A stretch of DNA of 64,000 bases from Pseudophaeobacter flagellatus (GCF_021228235.1 NZ_JAJQRG010000001.1:124001-188000), one strand, 5' to 3'. Shown: positions 29,772 to 38,035, counted from the first letter of the stretch. Notes: generated by a model from the sequence alone, not told the origin. Program-made: numbers and translations.

Positions 29772-30173
29772 ATGAAACGGTTTATGGCAACTGTATTGAC
29801 CAGCCTGGCCCTGGCCACGCTGACCACTGCCGGAACGGCCCTGGCGGATCCGGTTTTAGGCACCTGGAAGACCCAGCCGGATGATGGCGCCTATGCGCAT
29901 ATTGAGATGGCCCCCTGTGGCGCGGCGATCTGTGGCAAGATCGCGCGCACCTTTAACGATAGTGGCGAATATGCATCGCCCAATATCGGCAAGACCCTGG
30001 TGATTGATATGGTGGCGCAGGGGGATGGCCACTACAGAGGCGAAGTCTGGCGGCCGTCAAATGACAAGATCTATACGGGCAAGATGGATCTGGACGGGAA
30101 TTCCCTGGCGCTGCGCGGCTGTGTTGCGGGCGGGTTGATCTGTTCCAAACAGGACTGGACACGGGTAAAATAG
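29772..30173 (+). CDS. Exported DUF2147 protein
   Basis: 133 residues. A signal peptide (FMATVLTSLALATLTTAGTALA) precedes a DUF2147 domain: DPVLGTWKTQPDDGAYAHIEM, CGAAICGKI, MDLDGNSLALRGCVAGGLIC. The domain is a small beta-barrel of unknown function, common in proteobacteria. An AGAGACGCG stretch precedes the ATG. It points away from hisA. Confidence 0.78.
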   Translation: MKRFMATVLTSLALATLTTAGTALADPVLGTWKTQPDDGAYAHIEMAPCGAAICGKIARTFNDSGEYASPNIGKTLVIDMVAQGDGHYRGEVWRPSNDKIYTGKMDLDGNSLALRGCVAGGLICSKQDWTRVK

Positions 30174-30242
30174 GCGGCAGCTCAGGCCGGGCGGCGAACC
30201 ATGCCCAGGGGGAGACGTGACCTGTGCACACCTGGGCTGGGG

Positions 30243-30494
30243 CTAAAGCAGCCCCAGCTGTACCGGCAATGGCACAAAACCGCGCTTGAGCAGGGCATCA
30301 CGTTGCGCGTCAAAGCGCTGCTGCGCCTCTTGCTGTTGTAGGTAATAGGCGCGGCTTTCCTGTCCGCCCGGGGCGCCAATCGGGCCCTTGGCCTGTTCCA
30401 GGCACCATTCGCCAAACAGCGTCTGGCTGAGCCTGAGAATGCAGTAGCGGTGGCGGCCATCCACATAGTCGAATTTTTCAAGTCGGGTCTGCAC
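30243..30494 (-). CDS. Small WGR-domain protein
   Basis: 83 residues forming one WGR-like domain (RLEKFDYVDGRHRYCILRLSQ and FGEWCLEQ in the expected order, then a helical Gln-rich tail). WGR domains bind nucleic acid in PARPs and in MolR-type regulators; as a stand-alone protein its role is unknown. It lies between hisA and hisH in the same direction, but with 238 bases of gene-free sequence before it. Confidence 0.65.
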   Translation of the reverse strand: MQTRLEKFDYVDGRHRYCILRLSQTLFGEWCLEQAKGPIGAPGGQESRAYYLQQQEAQQRFDAQRDALLKRGFVPLPVQLGLL

Positions 30495-30732
30495 GGGCGA
30501 GATTTGAACCTGTGATTTGCGGGAATTTACCTATGCCCGCAAAGGTGCCCCCTGTCCATTGCTGAGATCGCGCAGTGTTGTGAGCCACGGTCTGGGGCCA
30601 GTTGGGCAAGAGCGCCGACGCTGCGTCCTTGGGATGTATTCGTGCAATTAGGTATTTAGGGTAAGATGAAATCAGCGCAGGGACCAATTGCCATCGGTGT
30701 CTTTGCGGTAGGGCCTTAAGACGGTGGTGGCT

Positions 30733-31371
30733 TCACGGGGTCCAGCGCAGAAAGTTGCCAATCATCCGCAGCCCGACCGCTTGGCTTTTTTCCGGGTGGA
30801 ACTGCATGCCTAGCATGGTGTCGCGGCCAATTACGGCGGTGACGTCGCCGCCGTAGTCCACATGAGCCAGCCGTTGGGCATCGGCGCTGGCGCGGAAATG
30901 GTAGGAATGCACAAAATAGACGTGATCCCCCGAGGTAATACCTTCAAAAACCGGGTGGGGATGGTCAAGTACAAGATCATTCCAGCCCATGTGGGGCACC
31001 TTGAGGCTGGCATCTTCCGGGGTGATTTTCACTACGTCGCCCGCGACCCAGTCGAGGCCGGGGGTGTCGCTGTATTCATGGCCCGTGGTGGCCATCAGCT
31101 GCATGCCAACACAGATTCCCAGGAAGGGGCGGCCCTTTTGTTCTACTGCTTCGAGCATGGCCTCGTAGATGCCTTTATGGCCGCGCAGTTCTGCGGCGCA
31201 GGCCGGGAAGGCGCCGTCACCGGGCAGGACCAGGCGGTCGGCGCGCGCCACCACATCGGCATCCGAGGTGACGATGACCTCTCCGGCATCCATTTCCCGT
31301 GCCATCCGTTGAAAGGCTTTTTCGGCGGAATGAAGATTGCCGGATTCATAGTCGATGATGGCTGTCAGCAT
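30733..31371 (-). CDS. hisH: Imidazole glycerol phosphate synthase glutaminase subunit
   Basis: HisH supplies ammonia from glutamine to HisF. 212 residues with the glutaminase triad Cys87 (FLGICVGMQL), His192 and Glu194 (GMQFHPEKSQ). The start at 31371 gives MLTAIIDYESGNLHS, the family N-terminus. It lies upstream of the WGR gene and hisA. Confidence 0.95.
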   Translation of the reverse strand: MLTAIIDYESGNLHSAEKAFQRMAREMDAGEVIVTSDADVVARADRLVLPGDGAFPACAAELRGHKGIYEAMLEAVEQKGRPFLGICVGMQLMATTGHEYSDTPGLDWVAGDVVKITPEDASLKVPHMGWNDLVLDHPHPVFEGITSGDHVYFVHSYHFRASADAQRLAHVDYGGDVTAVIGRDTMLGMQFHPEKSQAVGLRMIGNFLRWTP

Positions 31372-31466
31372 GGGGGCTTCCTTGATGAGAGGCCTTTGAC
31401 CTCTCTTTATTTGTGCCAAAGGTCAAGAGTGGTGCGATGGAGCTGGTGATTTGGCGCTGCACTCTG

Positions 31467-32084
31467 TCAGTCTGGATCTGGCGCGGCGGCGCCAAGCTGG
31501 TTGAGCAGGGCCATAACAGGCGCAAAGAGAGCATGGTGATCGGACTGCCCGTTTCCGCGGCCAAAGATGCCTGCCAGAAACAGATGCGAAAAGCCGTGGA
31601 TCAGAGACCAGACCTGGGTTTCGACGATCTGGGGGTCCGTGCCGTCGGGCACAAAGGGCGCGCAGGTTTCGCGCAGCAGGCCATAGGCAGTGGCCTCGCC
31701 CGCGTTCAGGCTGTCCTGGTTCTGCGGCAGCGCCCCACAAGAGAAGATCAGCGCAAAAAGCGCCGGGTTTTCCACGGCAAAATCGAGATACCCCCGGCAG
31801 AGCGAGAATATGCGGCCTTCGGGGTCCTGGGGGCCCTGTGCGCGACTGTGCAGCAGGTGGCGGCGAAAGCGGTCAAAGCCTTCCTGGGCGATGGCGGCGC
31901 GCAGCCCGGCCAGGCCGTCAAAGTGATGGGCCGGGGCCGCATGAGAGACCCCGGCGCGGGCAGCGCAGCGCCGCAGGGTCAGCTGGTCTAGCCCCGATTC
32001 GGTCAGGATTTCGATGCCGCTCTGGATCAGCGCGGCGGCGAGATCGCCGTGATGGTGCGGTTTCTTGTCTGTCTGGTTGTTCAT
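31467..32084 (-). CDS. TetR-family transcriptional regulator
   Basis: 205 residues; the N-terminal helix-turn-helix LTLRRCAARAGVSHAAPAHH is clear, and the C-terminal half resembles the TetR_C / WHG type that binds small hydrophobic ligands. Divergent from a DUF2306 membrane protein with an 85-base gap holding two palindromes, so local autoregulation is likely. The pair interrupts the histidine gene order between hisB and hisH. Confidence 0.88.
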   Translation of the reverse strand: MNNQTDKKPHHHGDLAAALIQSGIEILTESGLDQLTLRRCAARAGVSHAAPAHHFDGLAGLRAAIAQEGFDRFRRHLLHSRAQGPQDPEGRIFSLCRGYLDFAVENPALFALIFSCGALPQNQDSLNAGEATAYGLLRETCAPFVPDGTDPQIVETQVWSLIHGFSHLFLAGIFGRGNGQSDHHALFAPVMALLNQLGAAAPDPD

Positions 32085-32101
32085 TTGGTGAGGGTAGCAG
32101 T

Positions 32102-32122
32102 CACCTTGACAGCGTCAAGGTG
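32102..32122. promoter_or_regulatory. Perfect palindrome, candidate TetR operator 1
   Basis: CACCTTGAC-AGC-GTCAAGGTG: two perfect 9-base arms around three bases, 17 bases upstream of the TetR start. It contains TTGACA (32106-32111), which could also be a -35 element. Confidence 0.6.
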
Positions 32123-32137
32123 TTGTGATTTTGACTA

Positions 32138-32150
32138 TGTAAAGTTTACA
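32138..32150. promoter_or_regulatory. TGTAAA-g-TTTACA palindrome, candidate TetR operator 2
   Basis: A perfect 6+1+6 palindrome of the TGTAAAnTTTACA type known for many TetR-family operators, inside a longer imperfect repeat spanning 32131-32157. It is 19 bases before the DUF2306 start and embeds TTGACA on the minus strand, toward the TetR gene. Confidence 0.65.
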
Positions 32151-32169
32151 GTGTCAAATTGGAGAGAAC

Positions 32170-32790
32170 ATGCCTGTCCCACCTTCCCTGATCCGTTTGC
32201 GCAGCGCCGCCTTTTGGGGCTTGTCGATTTTGGTTGCCCTGGCGTCTTGGCGATTCTTGTTGCTGGGGGTAGAGCTTTCGATGCCCTTTGTTGCCTATCA
32301 CGCGCAGGTGCGGCCGCTGGAGTTCTATGCCCATATCGGCCTTGCACCGGTGGCGCTGGCTTTGATGCCGTTTCAGGTCTGGACCGGGCTGCGTCAGCAC
32401 CGTCCGCAGCTGCATCGCTGGATAGGCCGCATCTATGGCCTGGCGATCCTGCTGGCGGGTCTGGGCGGTTTGCAGATGGCATTTGGCACCACGGCGGGGC
32501 CGGTTGCGGGGCTGGGGTTTGGCCTGTTGGCGATTGCCTGGCTGGGGAGCACCGGCCGTGGCATCTGGCTGGCCTGGCAGGGGCGCATCGCAGAGCACCG
32601 GGCCTGGATGATCCGTTCTGCCGCTTTGACATTTGCGGCGGTGACGCTACGGCTCTATCTGCCGCTGCTGTTTGTCTCTCTGGGTGAAACGGCGGGCTAT
32701 AGCCTGGTGGCCTGGGCCTGCTGGCTGCCGAATCTTGCGGTGGCGGAATGGGTCTTGCGGCGTAACCGGTCACTGCTGTCCGCCGCCTGA
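32170..32790 (+). CDS. DUF2306 integral membrane protein
   Basis: 206 residues, mostly hydrophobic, with about six membrane spans. The loop HRPQLHRWIGRIYGLAIL and the later GRIAEHRAWMIRSAALTFAA place conserved histidines and arginines as in DUF2306, some of whose members look like cytochrome-b-like proteins. GGAGAG precedes the ATG. Probably repressed by the divergent TetR regulator. Confidence 0.78.
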   Translation: MPVPPSLIRLRSAAFWGLSILVALASWRFLLLGVELSMPFVAYHAQVRPLEFYAHIGLAPVALALMPFQVWTGLRQHRPQLHRWIGRIYGLAILLAGLGGLQMAFGTTAGPVAGLGFGLLAIAWLGSTGRGIWLAWQGRIAEHRAWMIRSAALTFAAVTLRLYLPLLFVSLGETAGYSLVAWACWLPNLAVAEWVLRRNRSLLSAA

Positions 32791-32792
32791 TC

Positions 32793-32820
32793 TGACGGCG
32801 GGATCTCCCCGCCGCCGTCA
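32793..32820. terminator. Hairpin between convergent DUF2306 gene and hisB
   Basis: GGCGGG and CCCGCC form a short stem, extended by GAC/GTC with a three-base bulge, in the 51-base convergent gap. No T-run; weak evidence as a bidirectional end. Confidence 0.35.
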
Positions 32821-32841
32821 TTCGCCGTTGTGAACCAGGGG

Positions 32842-33429
32842 CTAGAGCGCCCCTTTGGTGGAGGGGATGGCATCTGATTTGCGCGGATCCGTTTCCACCG
32901 CCAGTCGCAGGGCGCGGGCGACAGCCTTAAAGGCGGCTTCGACGATGTGGTGGCTGTTAAAGCCATGCAGCTGTTCAATATGCAGGGTGATGCCGCCGTG
33001 GGTGGCAAAGGCAGTAAAAAACTCGCGCACCAGCTCGGTGTCAAAGGTGCCGATCTTCTGGGTTGGGATGTCAACATTCCAGACCAGATAGGGGCGGGCG
33101 GACAGATCCAGCGCGCAGCGCACCTGGGCGTCATCCATGGGCAGGTGGCACTCGCCATACCGTCGGATGCCTTTCTTGTCGCCAAGCGCCTGGGCCAGAG
33201 CCTGACCGAGGGCAATACCGGTATCTTCGACCGTGTGGTGATCATCAATGTGATAATCACCCTTGGCCCGGATGGTCATGTCGATCAGCGAATGGCGCGA
33301 CAGCTGGTCCAGCATGTGGTCGAAAAAGCCAACTCCGGTCTGGTTGTCATATGAGCCCGACCCGTCGAGATTGATCTCGACCGAGATTTCGGTTTCGGCG
33401 GTCTGGCGGCTGATCTTGGCGCTACGCAT
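32842..33429 (-). CDS. hisB: Imidazoleglycerol-phosphate dehydratase
   Basis: HisB dehydrates IGP in histidine synthesis. 195 residues, monofunctional as in most bacteria. Manganese ligands are in [12 protein letters not shown] and [13 protein letters not shown], and FFDHMLDQL near the N-terminus is typical. The start at 33429 matches the family ([15 protein letters not shown]); 66 extra in-frame codons upstream are not homologous. Confidence 0.95.
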   Translation of the reverse strand: MRSAKISRQTAETEISVEINLDGSGSYDNQTGVGFFDHMLDQLSRHSLIDMTIRAKGDYHIDDHHTVEDTGIALGQALAQALGDKKGIRRYGECHLPMDDAQVRCALDLSARPYLVWNVDIPTQKIGTFDTELVREFFTAFATHGGITLHIEQLHGFNSHHIVEAAFKAVARALRLAVETDPRKSDAIPSTKGAL

Positions 33430-33607
33430 GAGGTTATTCCTTGCTGTCTGCGCGGCACTTATAGGGCGGAGAGGGGGCTGGCTCAAGGGCTTTGCGATGG
33501 CCTGCGGATTGAGGGCTGTTTGCCACGGGCAGGCCATTGCGCCGGGCGGCTGTGCGTGCCAGCTTGGGCGGGAAATCAGTTGCTCACACCAGATCAAAGG
33601 GGCGCCC

Positions 33608-33847
33608 ATGTCGACCTGCGTATTCATTCAGATCCGTTGTAAACCCGGTTCCACCTACAAGGTGGCCGAGGATATCGCCCTGCGCGAAATTCACTCTGAA
33701 CTTTATTCCACCAGTGGCGAATATGACCTGCTGATGAAGCTGTATATTCCAACGGATGCCGATGTGGGGAAATATATCAACGATCACTTGCTGGTCATCC
33801 CCAATATTGAACGGTCGCTGACCACCATGACCTATAAGGTCTTTTGA
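33608..33847 (+). CDS. Stand-alone Lrp/AsnC ligand-binding (RAM) domain protein
   Basis: 79 residues with only the effector-binding domain of Lrp/AsnC regulators ([40 protein letters not shown]) and no helix-turn-helix. Such proteins form oligomers that bind amino acids; they may modulate full-length Lrp proteins. Lies beside an aminotransferase gene and shares a bidirectional terminator with it. Confidence 0.85.
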   Translation: MSTCVFIQIRCKPGSTYKVAEDIALREIHSELYSTSGEYDLLMKLYIPTDADVGKYINDHLLVIPNIERSLTTMTYKVF

Positions 33848-33874
33848 CGGCGGGTAAATCCGCCCCGTAATGTG

Positions 33875-33904
33875 AAAACGCCCCAGAGTGATCCGGGGCG
33901 TTTT
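33875..33904. terminator. Bidirectional intrinsic terminator
   Basis: AAAACGCCCC and GGGGCGTTTT (33875-33884 and 33895-33904) pair perfectly around a 10-base loop, with T6 on the plus strand. It follows the RAM gene and lies 24 bases past the aminotransferase stop on the minus strand, where four Ts follow. Confidence 0.85.
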
Positions 33905-33927
33905 TTGTTGTTTTCAGCCGTGGGCGA

Positions 33928-35280
33928 TCAGTTCTCCAGGTGGCCAGCGGCCTTGAGGCTGTCATAGCTGTCATCCAGGGCGATTTTGACCCGAGCCAGC
34001 ATATCATCAATCTCGGGCTTGGTGATGATCAGCGGTGGGCAAAAGGCCAGGGCATTGCCGGCAACCGCGCGCAGGATCACGCCGTTGTCCTGACAGGCCT
34101 TCACGGCGACTGCACCGCCCCTGCCACCGGCAATTGTCGCGCCTGTGGTTTTGTTCGACACCAGCTCCAGGGCGGCGATCAACCCCTTGCCGCGCACTTC
34201 TCCCACCAGCGGGTGGTCGGTAAAGATGCGGCGCAGCTCCGCCTGCATGTAGGCTCCCACGTCGGCGGCGTGACCAAACAGGTTGTCGCGCTCGTAGATT
34301 TCCAGCGTTTTCAGCGCGGCAGCACAGGCAGCGGGGTGGCCGGAATAGGTATAGCCATGGCCAAAGACGCCAACCTCATTCGAGGGCGCCACCATTTCCT
34401 TGTACATCCAGCCGGGGATGACACTGGCCGAGATCGGGAAATAGGCCGAAGACAGCTGTTTGGCAAAGGTCATCAGATCGGGCTTGATGCCCATGGTGGT
34501 ACAGCCAAAATCGGCCCCGGTACGGCCAAAGCCGGTGATGACCTCATCGGCCCAGACCAGAATGCCATGTTTGCGCAGCAGCGCCTGCAGCTTCTCGTAA
34601 TAGCCCTCTGGTGGCACAATCACGCCCGAGGCGCCGGTGATGGGCTCCATGATCATCGCGGCGATGGTGTCGGGGTCTTCAGCCAGGATCTGGTCTTCGA
34701 GGTTTTGCAGGATGCGATCGACAAACTGCGCTTCGGTCTCGTTGCCTTTGCGGCCGGTGTAATAATGTGGCGCATCGGTGCGCAGGATGTGCAGCGCCTC
34801 TACGGGGGCGTCAAAATGCGCCAGATTGGCAGGCAGCGAGGTCAGCGACCCTGCCGCCACGGTAACGCCGTGATAGCCGCGCTCGCGGGTGATGATCTTG
34901 CGCTTTTCCGGCTTGCCGATGGCGTTGAAGTAATAGCGCAGCATCTTGTAGTGGCTGTCATTGGCGTCCGAGCCGGAGTTGCCAAAAAAGATATAGGCAT
35001 CTTCCACCGGCACCATGGCTGCGAGTTTCTCGGCCAGATCAATCAGCGGCTGGTGGGTCTTGCCGCCAAAGGTGTGGCTAAAGGGCAGGGTGTTCAGCTG
35101 GTCGGTGATGGCCTCGATCACCTCTGTGTTGCTATACCCCAGAGAGGTGCACCACAGCCCGGCCAGGCCTTCGATGTATTTGTTGCCTTCTTTGTCAAAG
35201 ACATAGATTCCCTCGCCACGTTCCAGGCACATCTGTTCGGTCGCTGTGAGGTTGGTTGTAGGGTAAACGACTGGAGCCAT
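33928..35280 (-). CDS. Class III (omega) aminotransferase
   Basis: PLP-dependent aminotransferase of 450 residues, probably moving an amino group from an omega-amino compound (such as beta-alanine, taurine or a polyamine) to pyruvate; the substrate cannot be read. Segments: EGIYVFDKEGNKYIEGLAGL, GNSGSDANDSHYKM, RGYHGVTVAAGS, WADEVITGFGRTG and the PLP lysine in LMTFAKQLSSAYFP. The start at 35280 follows AGAGGAATT; 28 earlier in-frame codons are unlikely. Lies between an Lrp-type RAM gene and tRNA-Gly. Confidence 0.9.
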   Translation of the reverse strand: MAPVVYPTTNLTATEQMCLERGEGIYVFDKEGNKYIEGLAGLWCTSLGYSNTEVIEAITDQLNTLPFSHTFGGKTHQPLIDLAEKLAAMVPVEDAYIFFGNSGSDANDSHYKMLRYYFNAIGKPEKRKIITRERGYHGVTVAAGSLTSLPANLAHFDAPVEALHILRTDAPHYYTGRKGNETEAQFVDRILQNLEDQILAEDPDTIAAMIMEPITGASGVIVPPEGYYEKLQALLRKHGILVWADEVITGFGRTGADFGCTTMGIKPDLMTFAKQLSSAYFPISASVIPGWMYKEMVAPSNEVGVFGHGYTYSGHPAACAAALKTLEIYERDNLFGHAADVGAYMQAELRRIFTDHPLVGEVRGKGLIAALELVSNKTTGATIAGGRGGAVAVKACQDNGVILRAVAGNALAFCPPLIITKPEIDDMLARVKIALDDSYDSLKAAGHLEN

Positions 35281-35540
35281 TGCGGAATTCCTCTGGTAGG
35301 GCGCATGTATCTGGGACATGGGCGAAGACAAACAAGGGGCGCGGTATGATTGTAAACCGAGCAACTGTGGCTAGCATTGTCTTGTTTTGCGGGGGAGGTC
35401 AAAGGGATTTGATCAAATATTCTTCTCAGGCCGTCTGCACGATGCTCAGCTCGTCTGGGTGCGCTGGGTGAGTTGGGCGGTCTGCCGGTTGCCTGGGTTG
35501 TCCGCAGGTCTGGAGCTGTCCTGCAAAGGGAATGCGCCAA
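35281..35540. other. Gap upstream of the aminotransferase gene
   Basis: With the terminator that follows, this is a 309-base stretch between the aminotransferase start and the first tRNA-Gly. It should hold the aminotransferase promoter, but I see no convincing element or gene. Confidence 0.4.
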
Positions 35541-35577
35541 ACAAAAGGCCGCCGATGCGGGATGCATCAAGCGGCCT
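35541..35577 (-). terminator. Terminator of tRNA-Gly copy 1
   Basis: On the minus strand, AGGCCG/CGGCCT arms enclose an inner GATGC/GCATC stem and are followed by TTTTGTTT. It lies 13 bases after the tRNA 3' end. Confidence 0.75.
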
Positions 35578-35589
35578 GTTTGATCCAAA

Positions 35590-35664
35590 TGGAGCGGGCG
35601 AGGCGATTCGAACGCCCGACCCTAACCTTGGCAAGGTTATGCTCTACCCCTGAGCTACGCCCGC
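35590..35664 (-). tRNA. tRNA-Gly (anticodon GCC), copy 1
   Basis: 75 bases with encoded CCA. Acceptor GCGGGCG/CGCCCGC, anticodon loop TTGCCAA (GCC), T arm CGGGC-GTTCGAA-T..., discriminator T. Identical to copies 2 and 3, and part of a 279-base tandem duplication with copy 2. Confidence 0.97.
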
Positions 35665-35820
35665 GCTACATTTGGTGAGGCGGTATTTAGGCAAAGCCGG
35701 GCGGGGCCGCAAGGGTAAAATGCGCCACCGAGAAGAGTTTTTGTCTGCAGCGGAGCAACAAGACGCGGCGTATCAGATGCCAGGCGGTCAGCAACCAGGC
35801 GGGCAACAAACAGGCGCCAC

Positions 35821-35860
35821 AAAAAAGGCCGCCGATGCGGATGCATCTGGCGGCCTTTTT
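35821..35860 (-). terminator. Terminator of tRNA-Gly copy 2
   Basis: GGCCGCC/GGCGGCC (35827-35833 and 35849-35855) with an inner GATGC/GCATC stem and T6 on the minus strand; more perfect than the copy 1 terminator, of which it is a duplicate. Confidence 0.85.
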
Positions 35861-35868
35861 GATCCAAA

Positions 35869-35943
35869 TGGAGCGGGCGAGGCGATTCGAACGCCCGACC
35901 CTAACCTTGGCAAGGTTATGCTCTACCCCTGAGCTACGCCCGC
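35869..35943 (-). tRNA. tRNA-Gly (anticodon GCC), copy 2
   Basis: Identical in sequence to copy 1 and exactly 279 bases from it. About 60 bases of 5' flank and the 3' terminator are nearly the same too, so each copy is probably its own transcription unit. The restriction-modification genes begin 76 bases upstream of it. Confidence 0.97.
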
Positions 35944-36018
35944 GCTGCATTTGGTGAGGCGGTATTTAGGCAAAGCCGAGCGGGGCCGCAAGAGGAAAAA
36001 TGCGCCAAGGGCAGAGAT

Positions 36019-36936
36019 TTATTCTGTCCTGGTGTTGTGCGGCAGGGGGGGCAGCCGAAACCCGGCCTGCTGCGCCAGCCGGTGCTGCTGCACGGTGCGC
36101 GGGCGGCAGGAGATGAACTCAGAGCTGCTGCAACTGGCCAGACCCAGCGCCTTGATCAGCTGGCTGTCATAGTGACCCGAGAGCAGCAGAATGCCCTCCT
36201 GCTCTAGCTGGTCGCGGGTGCCGCGCCCGTTGTCGGATCGGATCCGGCGCATGAAATCCTTTTGCTGCGCCACAGCCTCGACCACATCGCGGGCGATGGG
36301 GCTGTTCTGGATCAGGCGAAACAGACTGGCCATGCGGGCGTTGCCAGTGCTGTGGGAAAAAATATCCGCCACCAAATCGGGGTCCTGACAGCGCCAGAAG
36401 TTGGCCGGATAGGGGTGATCACAGAGCAGCCAGAGGATATTGGCGAATCCTGCGGCCGAGATCGCGCCCTTGCCATCCTTGTTCTTGCCCTGGGTCAGAT
36501 AGGCCGGGCGGGCGACAATCAGGCCCAGATAGCAGCGGGCGCGCTGTTCATCGGCGGCCACCAGCAGGCAGGGCTGATCCAGCGCTTCGGTAGGAATCAT
36601 CCAATTGCTGCCCATCGTGTTCTTGATATCGACATCGCGGCCCAGGATCTGGGTATCCAGCCGCCCGCGGGGCAGGCGCAGCAGGGCGCGCAACTCGATC
36701 TCGACGCGGGTGCCGATATAGGTCTTTTCGGTTTTCTCCAGCTCTTCATAGGCGCGCCGTCCGGTTTTGGGCGTCATGATCACATCATCAATGCAGCGGC
36801 GCAACATCGCCGGAAAGCGCTCTTCCAGCACCAAGGCGCCGCCGACTCGGGCGGTGATCTCACTTGCCAGCGCGGTCAGCAGATCATAATCCGCATGTCC
36901 GGGCGCAATCAGGCTATCGGGCAGTTTCTGCTTCAT
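36019..36936 (-). CDS. NaeI-type type II restriction endonuclease
   Basis: 305 residues matching the layout of NaeI (about 317 residues). The Endo domain has KTEKTYIGTRVEIEL and the PD-(D/E)xK-like set Glu79, Asp94, Asp103-Ile-Lys105, with spacings 15/9/2 against 16/9/2 for NaeI Glu70/Asp86/Asp95/Lys97 as I remember it. The C-terminal Topo (CAP-like) domain has NARMASLFRLIQNSPIARDVV, VAQQKDFMRRIRSDNGRGTR and EGILLLSGHYD. NaeI is a type IIE enzyme cutting GCCGGC; whether this one has the same site cannot be told. Its gene follows a cytosine methylase gene by 39 bases, same strand, between tRNA-Gly genes. Confidence 0.85.
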   Translation of the reverse strand: MKQKLPDSLIAPGHADYDLLTALASEITARVGGALVLEERFPAMLRRCIDDVIMTPKTGRRAYEELEKTEKTYIGTRVEIELRALLRLPRGRLDTQILGRDVDIKNTMGSNWMIPTEALDQPCLLVAADEQRARCYLGLIVARPAYLTQGKNKDGKGAISAAGFANILWLLCDHPYPANFWRCQDPDLVADIFSHSTGNARMASLFRLIQNSPIARDVVEAVAQQKDFMRRIRSDNGRGTRDQLEQEGILLLSGHYDSQLIKALGLASCSSSEFISCRPRTVQQHRLAQQAGFRLPPLPHNTRTE

Positions 36937-36975
36937 CTTGGGCCGTTTCCGTCCCCAGGGGCGTGGTGCGGGGTA

Positions 36976-37935
36976 TCAGGCGCGCACAGCATGGAGCTTG
37001 GGCTTGGCGATGGCAGTTTTTAGTTGCAGGGCCACGGCCTCGGCCACCGGCGGCGGGAAGGCATTGCCGACCTGGCGGTAGGCATTGGTCTTGGCGCCGG
37101 TGAAGTGCCAGGCATCGGGAAAGCCCTGAATGCGCGCCACCATGCGCACGGTCAGCCGTGGCATGTCGTTGTGGAATGGATCCGGCGCCTCAACGGCGAT
37201 GGTGCGCCCCTCAACCCCCAGTGACGCCCAGGCGCGCCGGGCCCGTGTTGGGCCGAGGTCTGGCCCGCCGTGTTTTTTTGACCCACCCACAATTGTCGGC
37301 GCGATCTCATCTGCCTGGGCGGCCCAGTCTTTGGCTCCGCGCCAGCCACGCGCCTGCATCAGGTCCAGCAGGGTTTCCCCTACGGTACGCGGATTATGGG
37401 GCAGTGGTTCGGGCCAGGCAAAATCGCCAGCAAATTCGCGCCGCAGGGCAATGATCGCCACGCGTGGTCGCAGCTGTGGCACGCCGTAATCCGACGCATT
37501 CAGCAGCCGCCAGTCGGTTTCATAGCCCAGTTTGGCCAGCTGCCGTTTCAGCTTTTCGCGGTAGTCGTGAAAGGCAGCATCCAGAAAGCCGCGCACATTT
37601 TCGATCATCACCGCGCGGGGGCGGGTGGCATCAACGATATGGATGGCGTCGTCAAACAGGTTGCGTTCGTCCTTTTCGCCCAGCTGTTTGCCAGCCACGG
37701 AAAAGGGCGGGCAGGGCAGGCCGCCAGCCAATAGATCAATACCCCTGTAGGCACTGGCGTCTTCTTTGAACAGCCGCACGTCTTCTTCCAGCACGTTCCA
37801 GTTGGGGCGGTTGTGGCGCAGGGTGGCACAGCAATGCTTGTCTATTTCCACCAAGGCAGTGTGATCAAAACCGGCTCGTTCCAGCCCAAGCGCCTGGCCG
37901 CCAGCCCCGGCGCAAAGTTCCACGGATGTGAGCAT
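36976..37935 (-). CDS. DNA (cytosine-5) methyltransferase of the NaeI-like system
   Basis: Protects host DNA from the adjacent endonuclease. 319 residues with all main m5C motifs: I ELCAGAGGQALGLERAGF, IV with catalytic Cys in GGLPCPPFSVAGKQLG, VI IENVRGF, VIII QLRPRVAI, a target-recognition region (about residues 180-260), and X RQVGNAFPPPVAEAVA. PCPPFS replaces the commoner PCQPFS. It is upstream of the nuclease in the transcription order, which lets methylation come first. Confidence 0.92.
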   Translation of the reverse strand: MLTSVELCAGAGGQALGLERAGFDHTALVEIDKHCCATLRHNRPNWNVLEEDVRLFKEDASAYRGIDLLAGGLPCPPFSVAGKQLGEKDERNLFDDAIHIVDATRPRAVMIENVRGFLDAAFHDYREKLKRQLAKLGYETDWRLLNASDYGVPQLRPRVAIIALRREFAGDFAWPEPLPHNPRTVGETLLDLMQARGWRGAKDWAAQADEIAPTIVGGSKKHGGPDLGPTRARRAWASLGVEGRTIAVEAPDPFHNDMPRLTVRMVARIQGFPDAWHFTGAKTNAYRQVGNAFPPPVAEAVALQLKTAIAKPKLHAVRA

Positions 37936-38035
37936 GTCGTCTTGCCTGCCTGTTTCTGTTTTGCGTTCTGGATCTGTTCCTAGGCGGAAAGCTGATTCCG
38001 CGCAAGCTCTTGCTAGGGTCTCTTATCGCAACGCG

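Noticed and set aside
33940-35349. 469-codon open frame on the plus strand
   Set aside because: Antisense to the class III aminotransferase, in a mirrored codon frame; composition is unlike a natural protein.
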